A stretch of 64,000 nt of DNA from Burkholderiaceae bacterium (GCA_016710525.1 JADJVQ010000015.1:1-64000), one strand, 5' to 3'; counted from the stretch's first letter, positions 24,654 to 34,797 are shown. A program made the numbers and translations. The notes: generated by a model not told the origin, from the letters alone.

Positions 24654-25904
24654 TCACGCCGGAATACGCACCGGCAGCGACGTGTAGCCGTGAATGAAAT
24701 TGGAGAACGTGCGCTGCGGCGTGCCGGCCAGCTCGATCACCGGGAAGCGCTGCAGGATCTCCTCCCACAGGATCTTCAGCTGCAGTTCGGCCAGCCGGTT
24801 GCCCACGCACCGGTGCACGCCGAACCCGAACGACAGGTGCTGACGCGGACGCGCGCGGTCGATGATGAACGTGTCCGGCCGATCGATCGCTTCTTCGTCG
24901 CGATTGCCCGACACGTACCACATCACGACCTTGTCGCCCTTGCGGATCGTCTTGCCGCCCAGCTCAACGTCGCGGGTGGCGGTGCGCCGCATGTGCAGCA
25001 CCGGCGTCTGCCAGCGGATGATCTCGGGCACCAGGCTGGAGATCAGCGACGGGTCGTCGCGCAGCTTCTGCCATTCGCCGGGATGCGCGATCATCGCGTG
25101 CAGCCCGCCCGACATCGAATTGCGCGTCGTGTCGTTGCCGCCGACGATCAGCAGGAACACGTTGCCCATGAACTCCTGAGGCGACATGTTCCGTGTGGCC
25201 TCGCCGTGCGCCAGCATCGACACCAGGTCGTTGCGCGGCGGCTGCACGGCCCGCTCGTCGAACAGCCGCTTGAAGTACGCCGCGCCCTGCAGCAGGATCG
25301 CGAGGCGCTTCTCCTCGGTGTCGATGGGACCGCCCGACTCGAGGTCGGCGGTGGCCGCATCGGACCAGTACGGCAGCAGATGCCGGTCCTCGAACGGAAA
25401 GTCGAACAGCGTGGCGAGCATGCGCGTCGTGAGCTCGACCGACACCCGCGGCACCCAGTCGAACACCTCGCCCCGCGGCAGGCCGTCGAGCACCTCGCGC
25501 GTGCGCGACCGGATCAGCGCCTCCATCTCGACCAGGTTGGCCGGCGCGACGATCGGGCTGACGGTCTTGCGCTGCGCGTCGTGGCGCGGCGGATCCATGC
25601 GGATGAAATTGACCGTGACGTTCTCTTTGGGCGCATCGCGGATCTGGATGCCGCCCATCGTGTAGTCGGACGAGAACGTCTGCCAGTCGACGTCGACCTG
25701 CATGATGTCCTTGTACCGCGTGACCGACCAGTACGGGCCGAAGCGGCTGTCGGCGCAGTAGTGCACCGGGTCCTCGCGACGCAGCCGGGCGAAGTACGGC
25801 CCGTGCGCGTGATCGCGGTACAGGCGGGGGTTGCTGACGTCGATCTGGTCGAGCGGGATGTGGTTCGCGCCATTGCGCACGTCGTCGGGGATCGCTGTGG
25901 TCAT
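24654..25904 (-). CDS. Cytochrome P450 (CYP125/CYP108-like group)
   Basis: The 416-residue P450 has an unusual I-helix, G-G-N-D-T-T-R-N, typical of bacterial P450s acting on terpenes, steroid side chains or alkyl chains (CYP108, CYP111, CYP125-like). The E-x-x-R motif is P-E-I-I-R-W and the heme loop is F-G-F-G-V-H-R-C-V-G-N-R-L-A-E. An F-I-R-M-D-P-P-R-H segment forms the C-helix. It would terminally hydroxylate a hydrophobic substrate. It is the first gene of the minus-strand trio. Assignment to a CYP family needs alignment; the P450 call itself is firm. Confidence 0.92.
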   Translation of the reverse strand: MTTAIPDDVRNGANHIPLDQIDVSNPRLYRDHAHGPYFARLRREDPVHYCADSRFGPYWSVTRYKDIMQVDVDWQTFSSDYTMGGIQIRDAPKENVTVNFIRMDPPRHDAQRKTVSPIVAPANLVEMEALIRSRTREVLDGLPRGEVFDWVPRVSVELTTRMLATLFDFPFEDRHLLPYWSDAATADLESGGPIDTEEKRLAILLQGAAYFKRLFDERAVQPPRNDLVSMLAHGEATRNMSPQEFMGNVFLLIVGGNDTTRNSMSGGLHAMIAHPGEWQKLRDDPSLISSLVPEIIRWQTPVLHMRRTATRDVELGGKTIRKGDKVVMWYVSGNRDEEAIDRPDTFIIDRARPRQHLSFGFGVHRCVGNRLAELQLKILWEEILQRFPVIELAGTPQRTFSNFIHGYTSLPVRIPA

Positions 25905-26072
25905 GATGTCTCCTGGCCGTATGTTGATACTCGCCCCTGCGAATGCATAGCGTCAGAAGGGATGGATCGAGATGACTGGCCGATACCGGCGGGCGCCGGG
26001 GGCAGGCCCACGCAGCGCCGGGAAAGGCGGCCGGAATGTACCATCAGGGTCCCCCAATGAAAGCGTCCCGCC

Positions 26073-26936
26073 ATGTCGACAGACAGCTTCCATGCCCCGG
26101 CCCGCCGCGCCGGCCGCCTGCGTCGTTCTGACGCCGAGATTCATTTCGAAGTCACCGGTGCCGGGCCCGCGCTGGTGTTCGCGCATGGGCTGGGCGGCAA
26201 TCACCTGTCGTGGTGGCAGCAGGTCGGGCATTTCGCCTCGCGCTTCACGTGCGTCACGTTTGCCCACCGCGGCTTCGGCCCGTCGTCAGCGGTGCCCGGC
26301 GGGCCCGACCCTGCCGATTTCGCTGACGACCTGGCCGCGCTGGTCGACCACCTGGGCATCGACCGATTCCATCTGGTGGCTCAGTCGATGGGTGGCTGGA
26401 CCGGCGTCGAGTTCGGGCTCAAGTACCCGGGCCGGCTTGCCGGTCTGGTGCTGGCCAACACCACCGGCTCGATCGATCCGGCGCTGGCCGGTGAGGCCAC
26501 CGCGGCGCGGCTGAGCACCTGGCAGGCGGGCATCGGCGCGGTGCTGGCCGACCTGGCCGCGCGTGGCATCCTGGCCGCCGGCGGCGAACGCATGGCGCGC
26601 GAGCAGCCGGCGCTGCACCTGCTGTATCGGCACATCGACGAGACGCGCGGCGAGGTCGCGCGCGAGGCGATCCGCGCGCGCATCTTCGCGATGCGCACCC
26701 GTCACCCGCAGGAACTCGCGCGACTGGGCTGCCCGATCCTGTTCATCGTCGGGCGCGAAGATGTCGTCATTGCGCCGTTCGCCGAAGACGCGGTCGCAGC
26801 GATGGTGCCGGGCGCCCGGGTGGTGGGCATCGAGAACGCCGGGCACTCGGCCTACTTCGAGCAGGCGGCGCCGTTCAACCAGGCGATCGATCAGTTCCTC
26901 GACGCGATCGCCTCGGCTCCGACGGGAGCTCGCTGA
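26073..26936 (+). CDS. Alpha/beta hydrolase
   Basis: The 287-residue protein is an alpha/beta-fold hydrolase. The oxyanion segment is F-A-H-G-L-G-G-N-H near residue 38. The nucleophile elbow is A-Q-S-M-G-G near residue 107. The acid is likely in V-G-R-E-D-V-V, and the catalytic His is in N-A-G-H-S-A-Y. It resembles 3-oxoadipate enol-lactonase and meta-cleavage hydrolases, but the substrate is not evident. It ends two bases before the HpcH aldolase gene, so the two are an operon. Confidence 0.88.
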   Translation: MSTDSFHAPARRAGRLRRSDAEIHFEVTGAGPALVFAHGLGGNHLSWWQQVGHFASRFTCVTFAHRGFGPSSAVPGGPDPADFADDLAALVDHLGIDRFHLVAQSMGGWTGVEFGLKYPGRLAGLVLANTTGSIDPALAGEATAARLSTWQAGIGAVLADLAARGILAAGGERMAREQPALHLLYRHIDETRGEVAREAIRARIFAMRTRHPQELARLGCPILFIVGREDVVIAPFAEDAVAAMVPGARVVGIENAGHSAYFEQAAPFNQAIDQFLDAIASAPTGAR

Positions 26937-26938
26937 TC

Positions 26939-27712
26939 ATGACGACACTCAAGCATCGCATTGCGCAGGGCATCGAGCCGGTCGGCACGATGGTGTTCGA
27001 ATTCTTCGTGCCGGGGATGGCACAGATGGCGCGGGCCTGTGGCGCCGATTTCCTGCTCTACGACATGGAGCACAGCGGCATCGGCATCGAGACCATCAAG
27101 GCGCAGTGCGCGGCCTGCGCGGGCTCGGGCGTGGCGCCGCTGGTGCGGGTGCCTTCACACCAGTACTCGTTCGTGGCCGGTGCGCTCGACGCCGGCGCCC
27201 ATGGGGTGATGATGCCGCTGGTGGGCAGTGCCGCGCAGGCCCGCGAACTGGTGTCGTGGACACGCTATCCGCCGCTGGGGCACCGCGGCGCCGCGTTCGG
27301 GATCGCGCACGACGGCTACACCGGCGGCACGCCACGCGAGAAGATCGATGCGGCCCACTCACGCACGCTGGTGATCGCGATGATCGAGACGCCCGAGGGC
27401 GTGGCCAATGTCGATGCGATCGCAGCGGTGCCGGGCGTCGATGTGCTGTTCCTCGGCCACATGGACCTGACCAACTTCATGGGCATTCCCGGCGAGTTCG
27501 AGCACCCGGCCTTCGAGGCGGCGGTGCGTGCGATCGGGCAGGCCGCGCAACGCCACGGCAAGCTCGCGGCCACTCTGGCCAGCACACCGGCCTGGGCCGG
27601 CCGCTTTCATGCGATCGGCTTTCGGATGTTCGCCTATGGTCTGGATGTCCAGCTCTTCCAGCAGGCGCTGGCTGCCGGCATCCAGAGCGTGCGCGGGCTC
27701 AATCGGGCTTGA
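26939..27712 (+). CDS. HpcH/HpaI-type class II aldolase
   Basis: This 257-residue protein belongs to the HpcH/HpaI family of metal-dependent pyruvate aldolases, which cleave 4-hydroxy-2-oxoacids or related compounds. Signatures are Y-D-M-E-H-S-G near residue 42, L-V-R-V-P near 68, G-A-H-G-V-M-M-P and M-I-E-T-P-E-G (metal-binding Glu), then F-L-G-H-M-D-L (metal-binding Asp). Spacing of two bases from the hydrolase gene suggests sequential hydrolysis and aldol cleavage. It ends convergently with the CoA-transferase gene, seven bases apart. Confidence 0.9.
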   Translation: MTTLKHRIAQGIEPVGTMVFEFFVPGMAQMARACGADFLLYDMEHSGIGIETIKAQCAACAGSGVAPLVRVPSHQYSFVAGALDAGAHGVMMPLVGSAAQARELVSWTRYPPLGHRGAAFGIAHDGYTGGTPREKIDAAHSRTLVIAMIETPEGVANVDAIAAVPGVDVLFLGHMDLTNFMGIPGEFEHPAFEAAVRAIGQAAQRHGKLAATLASTPAWAGRFHAIGFRMFAYGLDVQLFQQALAAGIQSVRGLNRA

Positions 27713-27719
27713 TGCCGCG

Positions 27720-28994
27720 CTACTTGAAGATGCCGGCCTCGCGGAGCGACCCGATCTCGTCATCCCCGTAACCGAGCATCTCGCGCAGCACGTATTCATT
27801 GTCGCGCCCTGTGGTGGGTCCGCAGCGCTGCGGACCGCCCGGCGTCCCGGAGAGACGGTAGCGCGAAGCCTCGACCGTGCTGGTGCCCATCTTCGGATGG
27901 GCCAGGCCGACGAAGTGACCGCGTTCGCGCAGCTGCGGGTCTTCGACCATGTCGAGGCTGGAGGCGGCCACGTGCGCGGGCACGCCGAGCCATTGCAGCG
28001 ACTCGACGATCTCGTCGACGTTGCGGCTGGCGGTCCAGTCGCCGACCAGCGCCTCGAGCGCGTCCTCGTGGGCCTTGCGATCGGCCAGCGTCCGAAAGCG
28101 CGGGTCGTCCGCAAGTTCCCGGCCGCCGATCAGGTGCGCGATCGCGCGCCACTCGTCGTCGCTGCGCGCGGCGATCGCGACCCAGGCGGGGTAGGCGCCC
28201 GCGACGACCGGCTCCCGCGGCGGCGGCCCGCCGGCGATCGCTCCGACCGACGCGTCGCAACGACAGGCGAACACGCCGTGCGGCGCCATCCAGGGGTCGC
28301 GGTTGCCGGAGTGCTCGACCACGCGGCCGCTGATCGAGAAGTCGGCGATCTGCGCAGACAGGAACTGCATGCCCGCCTCGGCCTGCGAGATGTCGAGGTG
28401 ACAGCCCTCGCCGGTGCGCCTGCGGTGATCGAGCGCGCCCAGCAGCGCGACGATGCCGAAACGCGGCCCGACATAGTCGGTATAGGGGCCGTAGGGCCCG
28501 ATCGGCAGCTGCCCCGGCCAGCCGACCAGTTGCTGGAAACCGGCGAGCGCGGCGCCGATGTTGCCGTAGCCCGCGACGGACGCATAGGGGCCGGTCTGGC
28601 CCATCAGCGAGGTGCTCAGCATGACCAGGCCCGGATTGGCCTCACGCAGCGTCTCGTAGCCGAGGCCCCAGCGCTGCATCTGGCCGGGGGAGAACGACTC
28701 CACCAGCACGTCCGCCCAGCTCGCGAGGTCCCGTGCCACCTGCTGCCCGCCAGCCGAAGCCAGGTCGAGCGCCATGCCGAGCTTGCCCGCGTTGCAGTTC
28801 TCGAACAGGCCGGACTGCTGGGTGTCGATCTTCCCGCCGGGGAACGGCCCCATCACACGGGTGGTGTCGACGCGCAGCGAGGACTCGACGCGCACGACGG
28901 TCGCGCCGTAGTCGGCGAGCATCCGGCCGATGACCGGCCCGGCCACGACCCAGGCCAGGTCCAGGACCTTCAATCCCTCGAACGGTGCGGTCAT
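27720..28994 (-). CDS. Class III CoA-transferase, catalytic-type subunit (pair 1)
   Basis: The 424-residue CaiB/BaiF protein starts M-T-A-P-F-E-G-L-K-V-L-D-L. It keeps the expected catalytic aspartate at residue 173 (G-P-Y-T-D-Y-V) and the G-L-G-Y-E-T-L and G-Q-T-G-P-Y-A-S segments. Such enzymes move CoA from an acyl-CoA donor to a free acid. The ATG at 28994 overlaps the stop of the partner gene (28991-28994, ATGA), so the two chains are co-translated. I infer a heteromeric enzyme of the BbsEF or SmtAB kind. Confidence 0.9.
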   Translation of the reverse strand: MTAPFEGLKVLDLAWVVAGPVIGRMLADYGATVVRVESSLRVDTTRVMGPFPGGKIDTQQSGLFENCNAGKLGMALDLASAGGQQVARDLASWADVLVESFSPGQMQRWGLGYETLREANPGLVMLSTSLMGQTGPYASVAGYGNIGAALAGFQQLVGWPGQLPIGPYGPYTDYVGPRFGIVALLGALDHRRRTGEGCHLDISQAEAGMQFLSAQIADFSISGRVVEHSGNRDPWMAPHGVFACRCDASVGAIAGGPPPREPVVAGAYPAWVAIAARSDDEWRAIAHLIGGRELADDPRFRTLADRKAHEDALEALVGDWTASRNVDEIVESLQWLGVPAHVAASSLDMVEDPQLRERGHFVGLAHPKMGTSTVEASRYRLSGTPGGPQRCGPTTGRDNEYVLREMLGYGDDEIGSLREAGIFK

Positions 28995-30280
28995 CGGATC
29001 ACTCCCGTGGAACGCAGTGCGGCGATCTCGTCCGCCGCCATGCCGAGCAGGCCGCCGTAGACCTCGTCGTCGTGCTGACCCGGCAGCGGCGCCGGAGTCA
29101 TCGCGACGAATCCGTGCGGCACGCCCATTGCGAAGTGCCCGGGCAGGCGCAGCGACCGGCCCGCGGCGTCGTGTACGGTATGGAAGAAACCCCGCGAGCC
29201 GTGGTGCGCACTGTTCGCGAGATCCTCGGTGGTGGCCACCGGCGCGACCAGCAGCTTGCGGCGCATCGCGACCTCGGCCACCTCGGCCTTGGTCTTCGGG
29301 GCAAGGAAGCGCGCCACCATGCCGCGCACTCGCTCGAGATCCTCTTCGGTGATCTCGTCGTTCTCGATGCGGGCCGGCAGCGTCACCCAGTCCCAGGCGG
29401 CGACCTCCTCGTCGCAGGCGCCCTCCTCGTGCATCCAGGCCACGAAGTTGTTCGTGAAGCGACCGGCCGCGGGACCGAGCGCGAGGTGCATCTCGACCAG
29501 CCCGTCGCGCACCTGCCACTTCGAGCGCCGGGTGCGCGCGCCGCTGCCGCTCAGGTCGAGCGTCTTGCGCGTCTTGCTCTTCGGCTCGACGCGCAGCGAG
29601 AAGTTCTCGTGGCCGATCGGCGCCGCGAGGATGCTCGACAGCGTGGCCTGGGCCACGCTCTGCTGGACCGAGACGTCAACGTGCTGCCCGACGCCGGTGC
29701 GCACGCGCGCAAAGTGCGCCACCAGCGCGCCGCCCGCGCCATCGGCGGCCGCATGCAGATAGGCCTGGGGCACGCTGATGCGCAGCGGCGGCCGATCGCC
29801 GTCCCGCGCCTGCAGCAGCGGCCCGCCGGAGGCCCACAGGATCAGGTCGGAATCCGCCCAGGCGGCCTTGGGCCCCTCGGAGCCGAACGGCGTGATCGAC
29901 ACGTGGATCAGCGCGGGGTTCACCGCGCGAAGGCTTGCCTGATCGAGGCCGCGCGCGGCCATCACGCCCGGCGTCTCGGACTCGATGACGAAGTCGGCCT
30001 TCTCGACCAGCCGGCGCAACAGCGCCTGCCCGGCCTCGCTGTCGAGGTCGCAGGTGACACCGCGCTTGCACGCCGCGTACGCGGCCCAGTACAGAGAACG
30101 ATGGGGCTCCTGAACCGAATCGTCGAACGGGCCGACGGCGCGGGCCGGCGACCCGGACGGCGGTTCGATCTGGATCACGTCGGCGCCGAGCTGCGCGAGC
30201 ATGCGGCCGGCCAGCAGGCCGCGATGGTCGGTCAGGTCGAGGACGCGGTAGGGAGCGAGGAATCCGGCAGGCTTGGGCAC
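28991..30280 (-). CDS. Class III CoA-transferase, non-catalytic-type subunit (pair 1)
   Basis: This 429-residue CaiB/BaiF paralogue aligns with the catalytic subunit, but V-P-Q-A-Y (residues 170-174) replaces the segment with the aspartate, so the nucleophile is missing. Other family features are present, including L-D-L-T-D-H-R-G-L-L-A-G near the start and G-L-D-Q-A-S-L. I chose a GTG start at 30280 (V-P-K-P-A-G-F), with AAGGA upstream, because no ATG gives a family-like N-terminus. It precedes and overlaps the catalytic-type gene. It probably acts as a structural or substrate-binding subunit. Confidence 0.85.
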   Translation of the reverse strand: MPKPAGFLAPYRVLDLTDHRGLLAGRMLAQLGADVIQIEPPSGSPARAVGPFDDSVQEPHRSLYWAAYAACKRGVTCDLDSEAGQALLRRLVEKADFVIESETPGVMAARGLDQASLRAVNPALIHVSITPFGSEGPKAAWADSDLILWASGGPLLQARDGDRPPLRISVPQAYLHAAADGAGGALVAHFARVRTGVGQHVDVSVQQSVAQATLSSILAAPIGHENFSLRVEPKSKTRKTLDLSGSGARTRRSKWQVRDGLVEMHLALGPAAGRFTNNFVAWMHEEGACDEEVAAWDWVTLPARIENDEITEEDLERVRGMVARFLAPKTKAEVAEVAMRRKLLVAPVATTEDLANSAHHGSRGFFHTVHDAAGRSLRLPGHFAMGVPHGFVAMTPAPLPGQHDDEVYGGLLGMAADEIAALRSTGVIR

Positions 30281-30402
30281 GTGCGCTGGTCCTTCATCGA
30301 TGAGGGAGCCGATTGTGCGTCGATCGGCCCCCGGCGCGAGCGGCATCGCCGGCGCGGGTGTTCCGCAATCACTGAGACGGCCACCCGTCCGGAACCGGAC
30401 CC

Positions 30403-31179
30403 TCAGCGCCCCTTCCAGACCGGCTTGCGCTTCTCGACGAAGGCCTTCAGGCCCTCGACGCGATCCTCGGAGTCGATCGCCCGCGCTGCGATCGGCATCT
30501 GCTTTTCCCAGCCGTCGACGTCGTCCCAGTTCGCCGCCTGGAAGACGATCTCCTTGGTGGCCGCCAGCGCTGTCGGCCCGTTGACCAGCAGCGCTTCGGC
30601 CCACTCGAGTGCGGCGGCCAGCGCCTGCCCGGGCTCGACGATGCGGTTGACCAGCCCCCAGCGCTCGAAGAACTCCGGGCCGCGCAGCGTGCCGCTGAGC
30701 GCCACCTCCATGGCGATGTGGTACGGAATGCGCTTGGGCAGCCGGAAGAGCCCGCCGCCGATCGCGACCACATTGTGTCGGACCTCGGGCAAGCCCATGC
30801 GCGCGTTGCGCGCAGCGACGATCAGGTCGCACGACAGACACAGTTCCAGACCCCCGCCGACCGCGACCCCTTCGACCGCGGCGATCAGCGGCTTGCGCGA
30901 CGGTCGCTTGAACAGGCCGAACCCGCCGCGCGGCATGCGCTCGCGCAGCTCGCCGCGGGCCACGGCCTTCAGGTCGGCGCCGGCGGAGAAGTCGCCCCCC
31001 GCGCCCGTGATCACGCCGACGAACAGATCGTCGGTCTCGTCGAGCAGGTCCATGGCCGCGTTCATGCCCCGGGCCAGCCCGGAATCGCAGGCGTTCTTCA
31101 CCTCGGGCCGATTCAGCGTGATGACCAGCACATGGCCGCGCCGTTCGGTCAGCACCTTCTCGTTCGTGCTCTCGCTCAT
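30403..31179 (-). CDS. Enoyl-CoA hydratase/isomerase family protein
   Basis: This 258-residue crotonase has oxyanion-hole motifs F-S-A-G-A-D-L near residue 67 and E-G-V-A-V-G-G-G-L-E-L near residue 103. The segment after G-L-P-E-V-R-H-N-V-V-A-I-G-G-G carries no second catalytic Glu at the usual position, so isomerase or other chemistry is possible. It ends with the typical K-A-F-V-E-K-R-K-P-V-W-K-G-R. It sits ten bases after the SDR gene on the same strand, in a run from acyl-CoA dehydrogenase to CoA-transferase, as expected for a beta-oxidation-like pathway. Confidence 0.9.
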   Translation of the reverse strand: MSESTNEKVLTERRGHVLVITLNRPEVKNACDSGLARGMNAAMDLLDETDDLFVGVITGAGGDFSAGADLKAVARGELRERMPRGGFGLFKRPSRKPLIAAVEGVAVGGGLELCLSCDLIVAARNARMGLPEVRHNVVAIGGGLFRLPKRIPYHIAMEVALSGTLRGPEFFERWGLVNRIVEPGQALAAALEWAEALLVNGPTALAATKEIVFQAANWDDVDGWEKQMPIAARAIDSEDRVEGLKAFVEKRKPVWKGR

Positions 31180-31189
31180 GACTGTTTCC

Positions 31190-31985
31190 TTAAAGTGCGA
31201 AGGTGAAGCCGCCGTTGACCGGATACACCTGACCGGTGATGTAGTCGCTCGCCGACGAGGTCAGGAAAACGACCATGTTCGCCACATCGGTCGGCTTGCC
31301 GAGCCGGCGGATGATGTACTTCTCGAGGATCCGCTTGGCGCGCTCCGGGTCCTTGGCCATGCGTTCCTCGATCATCGGCGTGCCCATCGCACCGATCACC
31401 ACACAGTTCGCATTGATGTTGTACCGGCCCATCCCACGGGCGACCGAACGCATGAATCCGGCCGCGCCCGCCTTTGCGGCGGCGTAGATCTCCATGCCCG
31501 CGTCGCCCCAGCGGCCGGCGTCCGAGATGATCGTGACGACCTTGCCGGTCTTGCGTTCGATCATGCCGGGCAGCGCCACGGCGGTGCAGTTGATCACGCC
31601 GTCGAAGTTCACACCGGTCCAGGTCTTCCAGACCTCGGGACCGGTCTCGTAGAACGGCTTGCGCGCGTCCGGGTTCGGCGGCGCCCGCGTTGCCGGCGTT
31701 GTTGACCAGCGCGTCGACGCGGCCGTATTTTTCGATGGCCTTCGCAAACATCGCCTTGACGCTGTCGTGGCTGCTGACGTCGGCCTGCAGCGCGATCGCG
31801 TTTCCGCCGGCGGCGTTGATCTCGTCGGCGACCGCCTGCGCGCGCTCGAGAAAGTAGTCGTTGACGACCACGCCGGCCGCGCCGTGCTCGGCCATGTGCA
31901 TGGCAATCTGCCGGCCCACGTTCTGGCCGGCGCCGGTCACCAGAACCACGCGATCGGCCATGCTGACCATGTCTTTCGTGCTCAT
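31190..31985 (-). CDS. Short-chain dehydrogenase/reductase (one-base frameshift)
   Basis: If repaired, the protein is about 264 residues. The first part shows V-V-L-V-T-G-A-G-Q-N-V-G-R (NAD-binding), V-V-V-N-D-Y and V-N-N-A-G-N-A-G. The second part, in another frame, shows S-D-A-G-R and then the catalytic Y-A-A-A-K-A-G with G-T-P-M and G-Q-V-Y-P-V-N-G-G. One base is in excess at about 31676-31686. It would oxidise a 3-hydroxyacyl-CoA or similar. The ATG at 31985 overlaps the ligase stop (ATGA), so the genes are coupled. The indel is probably a sequence error. Confidence 0.85.
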
Positions 31986-33593
31986 ACTTTTCTCTCCTTG
32001 TCTTTCCAGAATGGGGCGCGCAGGTCGCGCTTGAGCAACTTGCCGACGGTGTTGCGGGGAAGCTCGCCCACGATGCGGACCTCCCGCGGACGTTTGTAGG
32101 TCGCCAGCGACGATGCGCAGTGCGCGAGGAGTTCGTCGGGCGTCGCGTGCCGGCCCGGCTTCAGTTCGCAGAACGCCAGCACGCGCTCTCCCATCTCGTC
32201 GTCCGGAATGCCGATCACGGCCGCGTCCATCACGGCCGGGTGCGCGACGAGCGCATGCTCGATCTCGGCCGGATAGACGTTGGCGCCGCCGACGATGACC
32301 ATGTCCTTGGCGCGGTCGCTGATGTAGAGGAAGCCTTCCGCATCGACGCGGCCGACGTCGCCGGTGCGAAAGAACCCGCGTGCGTCGAGCGTATCGGGGC
32401 CCAGCGGCGCCGCGTTCAGATAGCGGTCGATGTTCACCGGCGTCCAGACCCAGATCTCGCCGGTCTCGCCCACGGGCAGGTTCGCGCCGTCGGTGTCGCG
32501 GATCTCGACTTTCACGTGCCGGTACAGGCGCCCGCTCGAACCGGGCTTCTTGCGCTGCAGCTCCGGCGGCATCGTGCTGATCATGCCGGTCTCGGTCGAG
32601 CCGTAGCCTTCGGAGAGGCAATCGCCCAGGTGCTCGATGATCCACGCCTTCAGTCCGTCCGACACCGGCGCGGCGCCCACGCTCAACGCGGTGATCGATG
32701 ACCGGTCGTGCGCGGCCACCACCTCGGGCGGCAGACCGGCCATCCGCTTGTACATCGTCGGAACACCGGTCCAGTGCGTCACGCGGTGCTGCGCAATCGC
32801 CTCGAGCACCACGAGCGGCTCGTAGCGGCGCACCATCACCGCCTTCGCGCCATTGCGCATCGCCGCGAACATCTGTGCGGGACCCGATCCATGGTGCATC
32901 GGCATCGTGACCAGGTACACGCTGGCCGCGCCGCCGGAACGCCGGTCGCGAACGTCGGCCAGGTATTCGAGCGTGGTCGTGTCCCTCTGCAGTTCCTTGG
33001 TCACCCCTTTGGGAAGGCCGGTGGTCCCGGATGTGTAGATCACCATCTGCGGATCTGCCGCACTGAAATATCGTGCGTCGCCGCCCTCGGCGAGCAGCGC
33101 ATCGAAGCGCTCGAAGCCCTTGGCGTCCGCGTCGATCGACACCGCGGCCTTGAGCGTGGCGCCCCTCGAACGCCGGCAGCAGCGCCGCCGGGTCTGCGTC
33201 GTCGCAGATCACCGCCACCGAGCCGCTGTCATTGAGGACGAACTTCACTTCAGGGGCGGTGAGCCGGAAGTTCATGCCGAGCAGCCGGGCGCCGAGCTTG
33301 GCGAGCGCGGAGGCAACGACCGCCCACTCCAGGCGGTTGTGAATTCGCACGACGACAATGTCCCCTGCCGCAACGCCTCGTCTGGCCAGCGCAGCGGCGA
33401 GCCGGTCGGCGCGCGCGTTGCGCTCGGCAAAGGTCAGCGTGCGCCCGGACTCGGCTTCGGCAACCGAGACCGCGTCGGGCCGCTCCTGCGCCCAATACTC
33501 GAGGGTCAGAGGGACGGGTTCGCGCGGACCCGCGCTCGGGGGTTCGCGAGGACCCGCGCTTGGGGCAACGTGCGGCGTGACGGGTTCGGACAT
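31982..33593 (-). CDS. AMP-dependent acyl-CoA ligase (one-base frameshift)
   Basis: If repaired, this is a 536-residue ANL-family acyl-CoA synthetase. The P-loop is I-Y-T-S-G-T-T-G-L-P-K-G. G-Y-G-S-T-E-T-G, T-G-D-V-G, D-M-V-I-V-G-G and the C-terminal Lys in G-K-L-L-K-R follow. The frame changes at 33162-33165, where a run of four C on the plus strand has one base too many. The start at 33593 follows AAGGAG. Residues 12-24 contain a duplicated S-A-G-P-R-E-P. It would activate the pathway's free acid with ATP and CoA, and is coupled to the SDR. Confidence 0.87.
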
Positions 33594-33636
33594 CGAGTCT
33601 CCTTGCATATTCGTCATTGACCGGGGGCAGCGCGAC

Positions 33637-34764
33637 TTACGTCATCAGCCGGCGCGCGAGCACCCGATACTTGTGGACCTCGGTCGGGCCCTCGTAGATG
33701 CGCGACATCCGCTGGTGGTCATACCAATGGGCGAGCGGATGCTCGTACGTGCAGCCAGCCGCGCCGTGCAGCTGAATCGCACGGTCGATGATTCGGCTGG
33801 CCATCTCGGTGCAGGTCATCTTGACCATGCCGGCCTCGACCCGTGTGTCCTCGCCGCGATCGGCGCGCTCGGCGGTCGCGTAGACGAGCAGACGGTTCTG
33901 CTGCAGCTCGACCCATGAGTCCACGATCTTGGACTGCGTTTCCTGGAGCTCCGACAGGGCCTGGCCGAACACTTTGCGCTGCTTGGCGTGCTCGATCATC
34001 ATCTCGATGCACCGCCCCGAGATGGCGAGCGCACGGGCGCCGACGTCGATCCGCGCCAGGGACAGCGTGTGCTGCGCGCTCTTGAAGCCCGAGCCCTCGA
34101 GGCCGATCAGGGCGAGATCGTCGACCTCGCAGTCGGCAAACGTGAGCTGGTGCGTCTTGAAGGTGCCGAGCATCGGCACTTCGCGCGCGATCATTCCGGG
34201 GTTGTCCTTGGCCACCGCGAACATCGACAGGCCGCCGGCGCGGTTGCCCTGCTCGGTTCGCGCGAGCACGAAGACCAGGTCGGCGTCGGCAAAGCTGCTG
34301 ATCCAGATCTTCGAGCCGTTGATGACCCAGCCGCGATCGGTGCGCCTGGCATGGGTGCTGATCGCGCCCGCCGGGTCGCCACCGCCGCCGGGCTCGGTCT
34401 GGGCGAAACACAGGTGCAGCGTTCCGTCGATGATCGGGTCCAGATAGCGCTGCTTCTGCTCGCCCTGCAGCGCGTACAGCGGCGGCAGCGCGCTGCCGCC
34501 CCATCGGATCGGCACCAGGCAACGATGATTCGTCTCGGTGACCGCGCACTTGTCGACCATCGACAGGGCGGCACCGCCGTGTTCGACGGGAGCGGTCAAG
34601 CCCCACAGGCCGAGCTTGCGTGCGGCCTGCACGCCGGGCTCCCGGTCCTGGCGGGTGAGCCGCTCGCCGCGCAGAACCCGCTGCTCCAGCGGCATCTGGT
34701 ACTCGTCGACGAGGCGCCCGACAAGGTCGACGATCGACTGTGTCTGTTCGGTGAACCGGTACAT
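33637..34764 (-). CDS. Acyl-CoA dehydrogenase family protein
   Basis: This 375-residue FAD-dependent acyl-CoA dehydrogenase introduces a double bond beside the CoA thioester. Visible landmarks are C-F-A-Q-T-E-P-G-G-G (FAD and substrate contact, near residue 118), W-I-S-S-F-A-D (flavin), R-K-V-F-G-Q-A-L near 260, and the C-terminal R-I-Y-E-G-P-T-E-V-H-K with the catalytic-base Glu. Length and N-terminus are normal. It lies between the CoA-transferase pair 2 and the ligase on the same strand, giving the usual order of CoA loading, oxidation and hydration genes. Confidence 0.93.
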   Translation of the reverse strand: MYRFTEQTQSIVDLVGRLVDEYQMPLEQRVLRGERLTRQDREPGVQAARKLGLWGLTAPVEHGGAALSMVDKCAVTETNHRCLVPIRWGGSALPPLYALQGEQKQRYLDPIIDGTLHLCFAQTEPGGGGDPAGAISTHARRTDRGWVINGSKIWISSFADADLVFVLARTEQGNRAGGLSMFAVAKDNPGMIAREVPMLGTFKTHQLTFADCEVDDLALIGLEGSGFKSAQHTLSLARIDVGARALAISGRCIEMMIEHAKQRKVFGQALSELQETQSKIVDSWVELQQNRLLVYATAERADRGEDTRVEAGMVKMTCTEMASRIIDRAIQLHGAAGCTYEHPLAHWYDHQRMSRIYEGPTEVHKYRVLARRLMT

Positions 34765-34797
34765 GGCGGCAAACTCTGCGAAGGAAGCAGTGAAGGG

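Noticed and set aside
24630..26060. Very long open frames opposite real genes, for example the 476-codon frame opposite the P450
   Set aside because: They are antisense shadows typical of GC-rich DNA, with Arg/His/Ala-rich translation and no domain; the opposite strand encodes clear enzymes.
33527..33569. Duplicated S-A-G-P-R-E-P in the N-terminus of the acyl-CoA ligase as a functional repeat
   Set aside because: It is a simple 21- to 24-base tandem duplication in a non-conserved leader and has no evident role.
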